Origin: CAZLMW01 sp964560875 | GTDB lineage: Bacteria; Myxococcota_A; UBA9042 | Assembly: GCA_964560875.1 (NCBI GenBank) | Contig: CAZLMW010000060.1 | Coordinates: 1-45,222 of the forward strand | Direction: 5' to 3' | Length of the DNA: 45,222 nucleotides | Shown here: one piece after another, positions 1 through 10,063 of the stretch | Layout of the letters: each line of letters begins with the position of its first letter | How positions within the stretch are numbered: the first letter of the stretch is position 1 | The notes under the pieces: generated by a model | The model's database searches: none | Told to the model about the DNA's origin: nothing | The model's input: only the letters and a program-made list of their open reading frames with translations | Made by a program: the position numbers and the translations under genes

Positions 1-25
1 GAGTCCCCTTTCTAATAGTCGGCAC

Positions 26-50
26 CTGCGGGAAAGCCCTTTCCCCGCAG
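26..50. terminator. Stem-loop upstream of the enoyl-CoA isomerase gene
   Basis: CTGCGGGAAAG (26-36) is complementary to the 3' arm 39-50, with one bulged C. This gives a strong GC-rich hairpin. There is no T-tract after it, so an intrinsic terminator for an upstream plus-strand gene is only one reading; an mRNA 5' structure is another. Confidence 0.35.
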
Positions 51-81
51 TCTGCTAGAGTCCGCGCCCTTGGAGGGAAAC

Positions 82-951
82 ATGGCACGTGATCGAGCCA
101 AGCAACTGCACGTTCTGTCGTCGATCAACAACGGCGTCACGACGCTGACGATGAACCGACCCGCCAAGCTCAACGGCTGGACGGTCACGATGATGCAGGC
201 TCTCCGCGAGGCGCTGACGGCAGCCGCCCAGGACGACGAAACCAAGGCGGTGATCTTGACTGGAAGCGGCCGCTACTACTGCGCAGGGGTGAATCTCGGC
301 GGCACCATCCAGTTTGGTCACCCGCAGTCGCTGCACGAGCAAATCGTCGCGCACAACCGCGACTTGTTCGGCACATTCCTCGAGTTCCCCAAGCCGATTC
401 TCGCCGCTGTCAATGGCCCCGTTATCGGCGCCGCCACAACCTCGGCCACACTTTGCGACGGCCTGATTGCGGCGCACGAAGCGACATTCTCAACACCATT
501 CGCGCGCCTCGGCATCACGCCGGAAGGATGTAGCAGCGTGCTCTTCGCCAAGCTCATGGGCGACGCCAATGCCATCCGCATGCTCGGGCCCGAAGGATGG
601 CAACCCACAGCGCAAGAAGCGCTCGACGCAGGCCTTGCACAGTGGGCTGTTCCCGGGAGCGAACTTGCAGCAAAGGCACAAGAGGTCGCCGAGACATGGG
701 TTCGGGAAGGTCGAACGCGAACGTTTCGAGGCGGCTGCACACGCGACGAGCTCAAGCGCGTCAACGAGCTCGAGTCTGTCGACCTCGCCTCGTCCTTCCT
801 CGGCGCGCCGTTCATGAAGGCGCAGTTCAAATTCCTCTGGGGCAAGCGAAAGCACGCCCCGGCGCTCATGTTTCTTGGACTTTGGGCATCGCGACCACTA
901 TGGAAACGCATGTTGTCGCCCGAGATCGCCGCTTTCCGCCCGAACGCGTGA
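82..951 (+). CDS. Enoyl-CoA hydratase/isomerase family protein (delta3-delta2-enoyl-CoA isomerase-like)
   Basis: The 289-residue protein has the crotonase fold: an oxyanion-hole segment GRYYCAGVNLGG near residues 67-78 and a second one around NGPVIGAATTSATLCDG. The next motif, GITPEGCSS, with Pro-Glu-Gly-Cys-Ser-Ser, is the signature of delta3,delta2-enoyl-CoA isomerases (ECI type), in which the Glu moves the double bond. It is therefore more likely an isomerase feeding unsaturated acyl-CoAs into beta-oxidation than a plain hydratase. The start is ATG 82, preceded by GGAGGG at 72-77; an in-frame TTG at 70 lies on top of that ribosome site and is unlikely. The length is slightly above the usual 250-270. 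The gene stands alone, with 104 bp before the next gene. The exact substrate cannot be read from the sequence. Confidence 0.85.
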   Translation: MARDRAKQLHVLSSINNGVTTLTMNRPAKLNGWTVTMMQALREALTAAAQDDETKAVILTGSGRYYCAGVNLGGTIQFGHPQSLHEQIVAHNRDLFGTFLEFPKPILAAVNGPVIGAATTSATLCDGLIAAHEATFSTPFARLGITPEGCSSVLFAKLMGDANAIRMLGPEGWQPTAQEALDAGLAQWAVPGSELAAKAQEVAETWVREGRTRTFRGGCTRDELKRVNELESVDLASSFLGAPFMKAQFKFLWGKRKHAPALMFLGLWASRPLWKRMLSPEIAAFRPNA

Positions 952-968
952 CAGAGCCGCGGAAACCC

Positions 969-1014
969 GGGTGGGCCGGTGTTTTCGACCGTGCTATATC
1001 GGCTCAGCCCGCCC
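969..1014. terminator. Candidate stem-loop after the isomerase gene
   Basis: GGGTGGGC (969-976) pairs with GCCCGCCC (1007-1014): eight pairs including one G-U, with a 30-nt loop. It lies 18 bp after the isomerase stop and before the cupin gene. No T-run follows, so its role as a terminator is a guess. Confidence 0.3.
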
Positions 1015-1055
1015 AATCTACGAGACGTCACGATGATGGCAACGAGGAGTTGACG

Positions 1056-1571
1056 ATGATAACCACCGTTATCGACGCCGCCGGACGAATCAGAGTCGGT
1101 CGATGGGCAGCTCTCTTGGGAGCCTTCGCGCTGGGAGCTTGCGCCGCGACCGCAGCACAAAGCGCAGCCGACAACTCGCTTTCGCAGACGGCTGAGAAAA
1201 CCTCGCGTGCGGCGACCGTGATCGCGCTCGACGATGCACCGGCTCGCCAGGTTGGTGGAGGCAAGGCGGTGATCCGGCTCCTCGCCCGCGGCCGCAATGC
1301 GTTCCTGGGCAAGCTCGAGATGGCCGGCGGCGCCAAGGTGCCCGAGCACCGTGACGCGACCGAGGAGTACATCCACGTGCTCGATGGCGGCGGAACGATC
1401 TTCATCGAAGACAAACCGACAGCGATCAAGGCCGGCAGCACGGTCTTCATGCCTGCAAACGCGAAGGTTCGCTACGAGAATGGGCCGCAGAAACTGGTCG
1501 TGCTGCAAGTCTTCGCTGGCCCCGCGCCAGCCGCCAAATACGACAAGTGGCAACCGGTCAAAGCACCGTAA
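1056..1571 (+). CDS. Cupin-domain lipoprotein
   Basis: The 171-residue protein has a lipoprotein signal: a hydrophobic stretch near residues 17-28 and lipobox LGAC with the acylated Cys at 29. The rest is a single small beta-barrel of the cupin_2 type. Motif 1 is visible as G-x5-HRDATEEYIHVLDGGG, giving possible metal ligands His, Asp and Glu. The second cupin motif is reduced to GSTVFMPANAKVRYEN, where the usual His is absent, so metal binding may be incomplete. ATG 1056 follows GAGGAG at 1045-1050. It ends 15 bp before hom and may share its transcript, but a periplasmic or outer-membrane cupin has no obvious role in threonine synthesis. The ligand is unknown. Confidence 0.75.
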   Translation: MITTVIDAAGRIRVGRWAALLGAFALGACAATAAQSAADNSLSQTAEKTSRAATVIALDDAPARQVGGGKAVIRLLARGRNAFLGKLEMAGGAKVPEHRDATEEYIHVLDGGGTIFIEDKPTAIKAGSTVFMPANAKVRYENGPQKLVVLQVFAGPAPAAKYDKWQPVKAP

Positions 1572-1586
1572 TTGCTCGAGGTACGC

Positions 1587-2873
1587 ATGACACAAGATAG
1601 CATCGGCGTGGCCCTACTCGGTCTTGGGACCGTGGGCGCAGAGGTCGCGCGCGCCATCCTGCACGACAGCGACCGGATCGGCGTTGCGGTGGGACGCTCG
1701 GTCGATCTGCGCGGCGTCGCGGTGCGCTCGCTCACCGGCGATCGGTCGGTGCAGGTCGAGCCATCCGCCCTGACAACCGAGGCTTCCGATCTCATCGCCC
1801 GCACCGACGTCGACGTGGTCGTGGAGGTGATAGGCGGCATCGAACCCGCCCGCACCTTCATCGAGACGGCATTGCGTGCCGGCAAGCGCGTCGTCACTGC
1901 CAACAAGGCGGTCGTTGCGCGCCATGGCGCCGAGCTGACCAAAGTCGCCTCCCAGCACGGTGGCGCCCTTTGGTGCGAAGCAGCGGCAGTCGGGGCTGTG
2001 CCCATCGTCCGCGCGATCCGTGCATCGTTGGCCGGCGATCGCGTGCTCTCAGTCGCGGGCATTCTCAACGGCACGTGCAACTACATTCTCACCCAGATGA
2101 CCGAGCATGGGACGTCATTCGACGACGCCCTCGCGGACGCGCAAGCGAAGGGATACGCCGAAGCCGACCCCACCTCCGATATCAGCGGCGAGGACGCCGC
2201 GTACAAGCTTGCCCTGCTGGCCGGATTCGGTTTCGGGCGCAACGTGTCGGTCGCCGACATCGACATGGAAGGGATCGCGGCCGTGACGGCTGGCGACATC
2301 GCCCAGGCCGAAGAGCTCGGGTACGTGATCAAGCAGGTCGCGTCCGTGAGCGCGGACTCCGAGGGGCGGCTGGATGCGTCTGTGCGTCCAATGCTTGTCG
2401 CCCGAAGCCATCCGCTCGCGTCTGTTTCCGACGTGTTCAATGCCGTGTGGGTGCAGGCCCTGGACGCCGGCCCCTTGATGTTTTACGGCCGCGGCGCCGG
2501 CGGCAGCGCGACAGCAAGCGCGGTATTGGGCGACCTGGTCGACGCCTGCAAACGCGATGACAACGCTCCAGATGATCCGCTGGTTCCCGCTCAGCCCGCG
2601 TCGATGAGCGACCCCGACGACGCCATCCGCCGCCACTATTGCCGTATCGAAGTGGTGGACCAGCCCGGCGTCCTCGCGCAGATCGCGGGCGCGTTCGGAA
2701 CGCACGGTGTTTCCATCGAGACCATGATTCAGCGCGGCCGCAACGAGGATCCTGTCGACCTCGTTTTCATCACCCACGAAGGCCGATCCGGCGCGCTGCG
2801 CGAGGCGCTCGACGACATCGGCCACCTGCCCGTGGTGCACACCATCGCGGCGCGCTTTGCCCTCTTGCAGTGA
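1587..2873 (+). CDS. hom: Homoserine dehydrogenase
   Basis: This 428-residue enzyme reduces aspartate-4-semialdehyde to homoserine with NAD(P)H, the branch point to threonine and methionine. The N-terminus carries the Rossmann nucleotide-binding loop GLGTVGAEVA. The catalytic part contains the ANKAVVARHG segment with the active Lys, GILNGTCNYILT, and the YAEADPTSDISGEDAAYK substrate loop. The C-terminus is an ACT domain (about residues 352-428, with QPGVLAQIAGAFGTHGVSIE), which suggests feedback control by threonine as in other long-form enzymes. There is no fused aspartokinase. ATG 1587 is preceded by GAGG at 1578-1581. The gene heads hom-thrC-thrB: 7 bp separates it from thrC. Confidence 0.96.
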   Translation: MTQDSIGVALLGLGTVGAEVARAILHDSDRIGVAVGRSVDLRGVAVRSLTGDRSVQVEPSALTTEASDLIARTDVDVVVEVIGGIEPARTFIETALRAGKRVVTANKAVVARHGAELTKVASQHGGALWCEAAAVGAVPIVRAIRASLAGDRVLSVAGILNGTCNYILTQMTEHGTSFDDALADAQAKGYAEADPTSDISGEDAAYKLALLAGFGFGRNVSVADIDMEGIAAVTAGDIAQAEELGYVIKQVASVSADSEGRLDASVRPMLVARSHPLASVSDVFNAVWVQALDAGPLMFYGRGAGGSATASAVLGDLVDACKRDDNAPDDPLVPAQPASMSDPDDAIRRHYCRIEVVDQPGVLAQIAGAFGTHGVSIETMIQRGRNEDPVDLVFITHEGRSGALREALDDIGHLPVVHTIAARFALLQ

Positions 2874-2880
2874 GGAACCC

Positions 2881-3999
2881 GTGACCGAACAAGCGACCGA
2901 GGCCATGAAGGCCGCCAAGCCCGGCACCGCGGCGTGGCCGGGGACAATCTCCGCCTACCGCGCGTTCTTGCCGGTATCGGACACGACGCCGATCGTTACG
3001 TTGCACGAGGGCAACACGCCCTTGATTGAGCTCCCCCGCCTCGCCGCACGATTTGGGCTCAAACCACGCGTGTTCATCAAGTACGAAGGCCTCAACCCGA
3101 CCGGCTCGTTCAAGGACCGCGGGATGACGATGGCGGTTACGAAAGCTGTCGAAGACGGCGCGACGGCCATCATGTGCGCGTCGACAGGGAACACGTCAGC
3201 TTCAGCCGCCGCGTTCGCGGCGCGTGCCGGGATCGAGGCAATTGTGCTGCTTCCGGCCGGCAAAGTTGCGCTGGGCAAGCTGAGCCAAGCTCTTCAACAC
3301 GGCGCCCGCGTCGTCGCGATCGACGGCAATTTCGACGACTGCCTCGCGCTTGTTAGGAAGCTAACGGACCGTCATCCGATTACGTTGGTTAACAGCCTCA
3401 ACCCGTATCGCATCGAGGGCCAGACCACGGCGGCCTACGAGATCTGCGACGTCCTCGGCGACGCACCGACCCACCTGTGCATCCCGGTTGGCAACGCTGG
3501 CAACATCACCGCGTACCACCGCGGATTCCGACGCTACATGAGCGCCGGGCACAGCTCACGCGTGCCGAAGATGCTGGGCTTCCAAGCGGCGGGGAGCGCG
3601 CCGATTGTACGCGGCCATGTGGTCAAGAACCCCGAGACGCTTGCGACGGCGATCCGCATCGGCAACCCGGCATCGTGGCAGCTCGCGGAAAACGCGCGCG
3701 ACGACAGCGGCGGCCTCATCGATATGGTGACCGACGACGAGATCCTCGCTGCGTGGCACGCCCTCGCGAAGTCGGAGGGGATCTTTTGCGAACCCGCCTC
3801 AGCCGCATCCGTCGCGGGACTGGCCAAGCTCGCTGCCTCTGGCTACTTCGACAACGTTCCGGCGCAATCGTCCATCGTGTGCGTGCTCACAGGCCACGGC
3901 TTGAAAGATCCCGACCGCGCCGTAGCCGAAGCGGGAGACGTACCGTCCACGTCCAAGCACCTGTACGACGTGCAACGATTGCTAGGCTTGGCCGACTGA
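2881..3999 (+). CDS. thrC: Threonine synthase
   Basis: This PLP enzyme converts O-phosphohomoserine to threonine. The 372-residue protein is the short, class I-like form without the long plant/E. coli-type N-terminal part. The PLP-binding Lys is in NPTGSFKDRGM (Lys about 78), followed by the CASTGNTSASAAAFAARAG helix and the IPVGNAGNITAYHRG phosphate-binding loop. The start is GTG 2881 with GAGGA at 2872-2876, which overlaps the hom stop codon; an internal ATG at 2905 lacks a better ribosome site. It sits second in the threonine operon, 12 bp before thrB, so the three proteins are likely made together. Confidence 0.96.
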   Translation: MTEQATEAMKAAKPGTAAWPGTISAYRAFLPVSDTTPIVTLHEGNTPLIELPRLAARFGLKPRVFIKYEGLNPTGSFKDRGMTMAVTKAVEDGATAIMCASTGNTSASAAAFAARAGIEAIVLLPAGKVALGKLSQALQHGARVVAIDGNFDDCLALVRKLTDRHPITLVNSLNPYRIEGQTTAAYEICDVLGDAPTHLCIPVGNAGNITAYHRGFRRYMSAGHSSRVPKMLGFQAAGSAPIVRGHVVKNPETLATAIRIGNPASWQLAENARDDSGGLIDMVTDDEILAAWHALAKSEGIFCEPASAASVAGLAKLAASGYFDNVPAQSSIVCVLTGHGLKDPDRAVAEAGDVPSTSKHLYDVQRLLGLAD

Positions 4000-4011
4000 C
4001 GGGAGCACGCC

Positions 4012-4920
4012 ATGAAACTCGCGATCGAAGTGCCCGCCTCCACGTCCAACCTCGGCCCCGGCTTCGACACGCTGGGCATGGCGCTGAACCTGTGTAACCG
4101 CGTGCGTTGCGAGACGGGTGGCGACGGTTTGACGGTCGCGGTTCGCGGCGAAGGAGCCGATACCCTTCCCGCAGACGCCAGCAACCTGGTGGTTCGCGCG
4201 CTCGATTCGGCGTTCGACGAGGTAGGTCAAACCCGTCCACCGATGCACATCACCATCGAGAACAACATCCCCACCAGCGGTGGATTGGGTGGTTCAGCGA
4301 CCGCGATCGTGGCCGGGACGATGCTCGCCAACGAGCTCCTCGGCGGTAAACTGGGTCGCAAAGACGCAATCCTCGACCGCGTGGCGGACATGGAAGGGCA
4401 TCCGGACAACGTCGCGCCAGCCGTGCTGGGGGGATTCGTCACGTCGTCGTTCGACGGCCAAATCGTCCAGACGCTGCGTTTCGATGTGCCTGAACACCTC
4501 GTGTGTGTCCTGGCTGTGCCCGACCTTCGCAGCGACACGGCCGCCCTTCGCGCAGCGCTACCCGTTTCCGTTCCCTTCGCCGACGCCGTCTTCAACGTGG
4601 GTCGGACCGCCCTGCTGGTCGGCGCCTTCGCCCAAGGTCGGGTCGATCTACTTGGGCGCGCGATGCAGGACCGCATCCACGAGCATGTCAGAACGGCGCA
4701 GGTACCCGGCTATGAAAGCGTCCAAGATGGGGCCATCGGCGCCGGGGCGCTCGCCTGCGTGCTGAGCGGAGCAGGCGCCACGGTTATCGCGTTCTGTGAC
4801 GAGCGCCGAAAGCGACAGGAACGTGTTGCAGAGGCAATGGTCGCCGGCTTCTCCAGCGCGGGGGTGAGCAGTCGCGCCCTCGCAGTCAGGCCGCGCAATG
4901 CTGGCGCGACCGTAGTATAG
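4012..4920 (+). CDS. thrB: Homoserine kinase
   Basis: This is a GHMP-superfamily kinase of 302 residues that phosphorylates homoserine with ATP, the step between Hom and ThrC. Visible motifs are the N-terminal VPASTSNLGPGFDTLGMAL substrate loop, the ATP loop PTSGGLGGSATA from about residue 87, the GHPDNVAPAVLGG segment, and the C-terminal GAIGAGALACVLSGAGAT motif. ATG 4012 is preceded by GGGAG. The gene order hom-thrC-thrB is the one known in Bacillus-like operons rather than the thrA-thrB-thrC order of enterics. The next gene starts 12 bp downstream. Confidence 0.96.
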   Translation: MKLAIEVPASTSNLGPGFDTLGMALNLCNRVRCETGGDGLTVAVRGEGADTLPADASNLVVRALDSAFDEVGQTRPPMHITIENNIPTSGGLGGSATAIVAGTMLANELLGGKLGRKDAILDRVADMEGHPDNVAPAVLGGFVTSSFDGQIVQTLRFDVPEHLVCVLAVPDLRSDTAALRAALPVSVPFADAVFNVGRTALLVGAFAQGRVDLLGRAMQDRIHEHVRTAQVPGYESVQDGAIGAGALACVLSGAGATVIAFCDERRKRQERVAEAMVAGFSSAGVSSRALAVRPRNAGATVV

Positions 4921-4932
4921 TCGGGCACATCG

Positions 4933-5409
4933 ATGCGCGAATCCGAGCAAACTGATCACGTACCTGCCGCGTCCAACGCGTCCGCCAGCGAACATGCCGC
5001 CCGGAATCTCGCGTGGCACGGTGCGGCGGTGTTCCTCGGCGCGATGCTCTACGGTGGCGTGATCTCGGCGATCATGACCGACCGCCTCCCCGGGCGAGTG
5101 GACGTGGCTCTTTCGGCGCACATGAACGGTCTGCTTGGCGGGCTGTGGTGTTGGGGTGCCGGATGGTCGCTCCAATACGGCAAGTTCTCGCCCAGAGCGC
5201 TCGCGGCCATTACGTGGGGCACGATCATTCCGTCGTGGGCGAACTTTGTGATCACGGCGTTCAAAGTGCACACGGACGCTGGCGGCGTCGGTTTTGATGG
5301 CGGCCCGGCGAGCGACGCGATCTTCGCCGGCCGGCTGCTGTTCGTGGTTGCGCCAGGCCTCATCGGCGGCCTGGCGCTGGTGATGGGCCTCAAGCGCACC
5401 GCGGGCTGA
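4933..5409 (+). CDS. Small integral membrane protein, hydroxylaminobenzene mutase (HabA/HabB)-like
   Basis: The 158-residue protein has about four hydrophobic segments: WHGAAVFLGAMLYGGVISAI, AHMNGLLGGLWCWGAGW, ALAAITWGTIIPSWANFVIT and IFAGRLLFVVAPGLIGGLAL. The pattern His-Gly near the start, then LSAHMNGLLGG and WANF, resembles the hydroxylaminobenzene mutase family of small membrane proteins. In that family the conserved SAH-x-G is part of the active region. The similarity is recalled by eye and moderate only. The first 30 residues are polar and probably cytoplasmic. It starts 12 bp after thrB, so it may be co-transcribed, but no link to threonine synthesis is evident. A plain conserved membrane protein is the fallback description. 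Confidence 0.7.
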   Translation: MRESEQTDHVPAASNASASEHAARNLAWHGAAVFLGAMLYGGVISAIMTDRLPGRVDVALSAHMNGLLGGLWCWGAGWSLQYGKFSPRALAAITWGTIIPSWANFVITAFKVHTDAGGVGFDGGPASDAIFAGRLLFVVAPGLIGGLALVMGLKRTAG

Positions 5410-5432
5410 ACATCGGCCGACCGACTGTTCAG
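5406..5432. terminator. Bidirectional hairpin across two convergent stop codons
   Basis: CTGAACATCGG (5406-5416) pairs with CCGA (5421-5424) plus TGTTCAG (5426-5432), with a 4-nt CCGA loop and one bulged C. The 11-bp stem covers the stop codon of the plus-strand membrane protein and reaches the stop of the minus-strand stress protein. Its position fits a shared terminator. There is no T-tract. Confidence 0.5.
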
Positions 5433-5857
5433 TCGCGCAGCACGAGCACCGGACAGTGGGCGAAGCGGATCGCGACTTCGGCGACCGACCCAATCCGGTC
5501 GTGCTCCATACCGGTCAGACCGCGCGAGCTCATCACCAACATGTCCGCCCCGACTTCCTCTGCGAACGCGGGGATCTCGCGGCCGGGCCGACCGATCCGC
5601 ACCTCGGCATTGGCGCCGACCGTCCCGCCACGAATATAGCGGCGTTGCATGAACGACAGCGCGGTTTCGCGGCGTCTGAGATCGCGCTCCGGGTCGTGAG
5701 CCAACGTGGGATCGAAGTCGGGCGCCCGCCCCAAGACGTGCAGCAGATACAGATCAGCGGGCTTTTCGACCAGCTGGACAGCGACCGACAGCGCCTCTAC
5801 GGAGCGGTCTGAGAAATCGATGGGTACCACGACGCGGCTCCGTGGAAAGTAGTTCAT
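5429..5857 (-). CDS. Universal stress protein (UspA family)
   Basis: This is a single USP domain of 142 residues. It opens with the beta strand VVVPIDFSDRSVEAL and ends with the nucleotide-binding signature SSRGLTGMEHDRIGS followed by VAEVAIRFAHCPVLVLRD. The ATP motif G-2x-G-9x-G(S/T) is kept except that the first Gly is Ser, as in many family members, so ATP binding is plausible. Upstream is a good ribosome site (GGAGGG on the minus strand). A 10-bp perfect palindrome CTCACGTGAG (5867-5876) lies about 10 bp before the start codon and partly overlaps that region. It diverges from the exonuclease gene 162 bp away. The stress signal is not visible. Confidence 0.9.
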   Translation of the reverse strand: MNYFPRSRVVVPIDFSDRSVEALSVAVQLVEKPADLYLLHVLGRAPDFDPTLAHDPERDLRRRETALSFMQRRYIRGGTVGANAEVRIGRPGREIPAFAEEVGADMLVMSSRGLTGMEHDRIGSVAEVAIRFAHCPVLVLRD

Positions 5858-6019
5858 CGAGCCCTCCTCACGTGAGCGCGCTGCATTGTCATGGTTGGTT
5901 CGCGCGGTCTTTCACCGTCAAGATGGACGTGCGACGTCGATTCACAACGCAGCGACGTCATGGCAGCCTCCACCGCGCTTTCCGGTCCGCTCGCTGACTG
6001 CGATTTCTTGGAGCCCACG

Positions 6020-6805
6020 ATGACTGACTCGCTCAAGCTGGTGACCTGGAACATCTTTTCGTACCGCGCACGCGTCGATTTTCTCGCGCTCTTCCTCGAC
6101 GCGGTGCAGCCCGACGTCATCGCCATCCAAGAGGTGAAACTCGAAGCGGATCGCGTGCCGGTCGAGGTGTTCGAGAGCCGCGGCTACCACGTGGCGATTC
6201 ACGGGCAGCCGCAGTGGAACGGCGTACTCCTGGCGAGCAAACAACCCCTCGAAGACGTTCATCGCGGCCTCCCGGACGGAGACGAAGGGCAAGCGCGTCT
6301 CATCGCCGCCACAACATTTGGGATCCGGTTCGTTAACCTGTACTGCCCGCAAGGGTCGAGCGCCGAATCACCGAAATTCGCCTACAAGCTGCGGTTCTTC
6401 GACGCTCTCGGCGCGTGGATCGCCGCGAACCACACGGTCGACACACCGCTCTGCGTGCTCGGCGACATCAACATCGCTCCGGATCCCGAGGACGTGTACT
6501 CCGTTGACGCGATGGCCGGTGTGCCCACCTATCACCCCGAAGAGCACAAACGCTGGGCCGCCTTGGTGGACTGGGGGCTAACCGACGCCGTCAAGGGGCA
6601 CGTCGAGCCCGGCAAGTTCTCGTTTTGGGAGTATCGGGCCGGCGCCTTCCACAAGAATAAGGGCTTTCGGATCGACCACTTCCTCGTGACGTCCACCGTG
6701 CTGCAACGCGTTCAATCCGCGCAGATTCACCGGTCGTGGCGCAAGAAGCGCGGGACACTCAAGCCTTCGGATCACGCACCCGTCGAGCTCATCATCAGCG
6801 CCTGA
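6020..6805 (+). CDS. xth: Exodeoxyribonuclease III / AP endonuclease family protein
   Basis: The 261-residue protein belongs to the Mg-dependent endonuclease/exonuclease/phosphatase fold. Catalytic motifs in order are LVTWNIFSYRAR (usually WNVNS), AIQEVKLEAD (metal Glu), LYCPQGSS, GDINIAPDPEDVY (Asp/Asn), RIDHFLVT and SDHAPVE (final Asp-His pair). All key residues are present, so it should act on abasic sites and 3' ends in base-excision repair. The FWEYR and GAFHKNKGFRID segments match the exonuclease III subgroup rather than phosphatases. ATG 6020 has GGAG at 6010-6013; longer in-frame readings begin upstream but start without a ribosome site. Divergent from the stress protein. Confidence 0.93.
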   Translation: MTDSLKLVTWNIFSYRARVDFLALFLDAVQPDVIAIQEVKLEADRVPVEVFESRGYHVAIHGQPQWNGVLLASKQPLEDVHRGLPDGDEGQARLIAATTFGIRFVNLYCPQGSSAESPKFAYKLRFFDALGAWIAANHTVDTPLCVLGDINIAPDPEDVYSVDAMAGVPTYHPEEHKRWAALVDWGLTDAVKGHVEPGKFSFWEYRAGAFHKNKGFRIDHFLVTSTVLQRVQSAQIHRSWRKKRGTLKPSDHAPVELIISA

Positions 6806-6817
6806 ACCGCCGCAGCG

Positions 6818-6970
6818 ATGCTTGAACGTGAACCCAAGAGCGGCACGAAACGTGCGATTCGCCGCGGGATCTTCACCAGCCCCAAGACCCTGGTCCGAGC
6901 GTCGTTCCGGGTAGGACGCACGCCCACCGACGTTTCAGACGGCCAGGGTTTCCGCTGCGCCCGTGAGTGA
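6818..6970 (+). pseudogene. C-terminal remnant of a formylglycine-generating-enzyme (SUMF1/FGE) domain
   Basis: A 50-codon open frame begins 12 bp after the exonuclease stop. Residues about 14-50 contain GIFTSPKTLVRASFRVG and end VSDGQGFRCARE. The order 'G(G)-x-F-x-SP ... R-x-S-x-R ... SDxxGFRCAR' is the last strand-loop-strand of FGE-sulfatase domains (PF03781), which are normally about 200 residues or more. Everything before this is missing, so it is read as a leftover rather than a working gene. An upstream GCCGCAGCG gives no ribosome site. A small expressed protein cannot be excluded. Confidence 0.5.
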
Positions 6971-7006
6971 CCAGCCTCGCAGCGCCAGCCCGGGGTTCAA
7001 GAGCCG

Positions 7007-7312
7007 TTACGCGCCGGTCTTTGCCTCTTGTCGCGCTTTGAACGCCGCCATCTGCTCAGACGTCGCGGGCTGCTGGTGTTCCTGTTTCCACACGCCATAC
7101 GGCATCCCGTACACGATCTCGCGCGCCCCGTCGTAGTCGATCGCCTGGTCTCGCTCACCCGCCGCGGCCATGTACCACTTGGCGAGGCAGTTGCGGCAGA
7201 AATCTACGAGAATCATCAGGTCGATGTTCTGGGCCTCGGGGTGGTCTTGAAGGTGCTTGACGAGGCGGCGAAAGACCGCGGCTTCAACCTCGGTCCGTGT
7301 CGTGTCATCCAT
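7007..7312 (-). CDS. DUF1244 family protein
   Basis: The 101-residue soluble protein matches the DUF1244 family by its run of conserved blocks: AVFRRLVKHLQDH, QNIDLMILVDFCRNCLAKWY and AREIVYGMPYGVWK. The FCRNCLAKWY block with two Cys two residues apart is the family hallmark. Function is unknown. It is predicted to be mostly helical. Its ATG follows the stop of the hybrid kinase gene by only 3 bp, and its ribosome site (GGAAGG on the minus strand) lies in the kinase 3' end, so the two are translated from one mRNA. The family is widespread in proteobacteria, usually away from kinases, so the pairing may be incidental. Confidence 0.88.
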   Translation of the reverse strand: MDDTTRTEVEAAVFRRLVKHLQDHPEAQNIDLMILVDFCRNCLAKWYMAAAGERDQAIDYDGAREIVYGMPYGVWKQEHQQPATSEQMAAFKARQEAKTGA

Positions 7313-7315
7313 TAT

Positions 7316-9946
<2,631 letters not shown>

Positions 9947-9957
9947 GTCGACGGCGG

Positions 9958-9986
9958 ATCATAGCTGCGCCGTCCCTCATTGCCAC
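9958..9986 (-). promoter_or_regulatory. Weak sigma-70-like promoter candidate before the hybrid kinase
   Basis: On the minus strand GTGGCA (9981-9986) and TATGAT (9958-9963) are 17 bp apart. Transcription would begin only about 5 nt before ATG 9946, giving a nearly leaderless mRNA, which agrees with the lack of a Shine-Dalgarno site. The match is weak (4/6 and 5/6). Confidence 0.25.
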
Positions 9987-10063
9987 CACTGCGGCTCTTT
10001 GTTTTTGTGTAGCGGAGGTTGTCAGACGCACGAGGGGATGGGGCACCGCGTCCGGTTGAGGAA

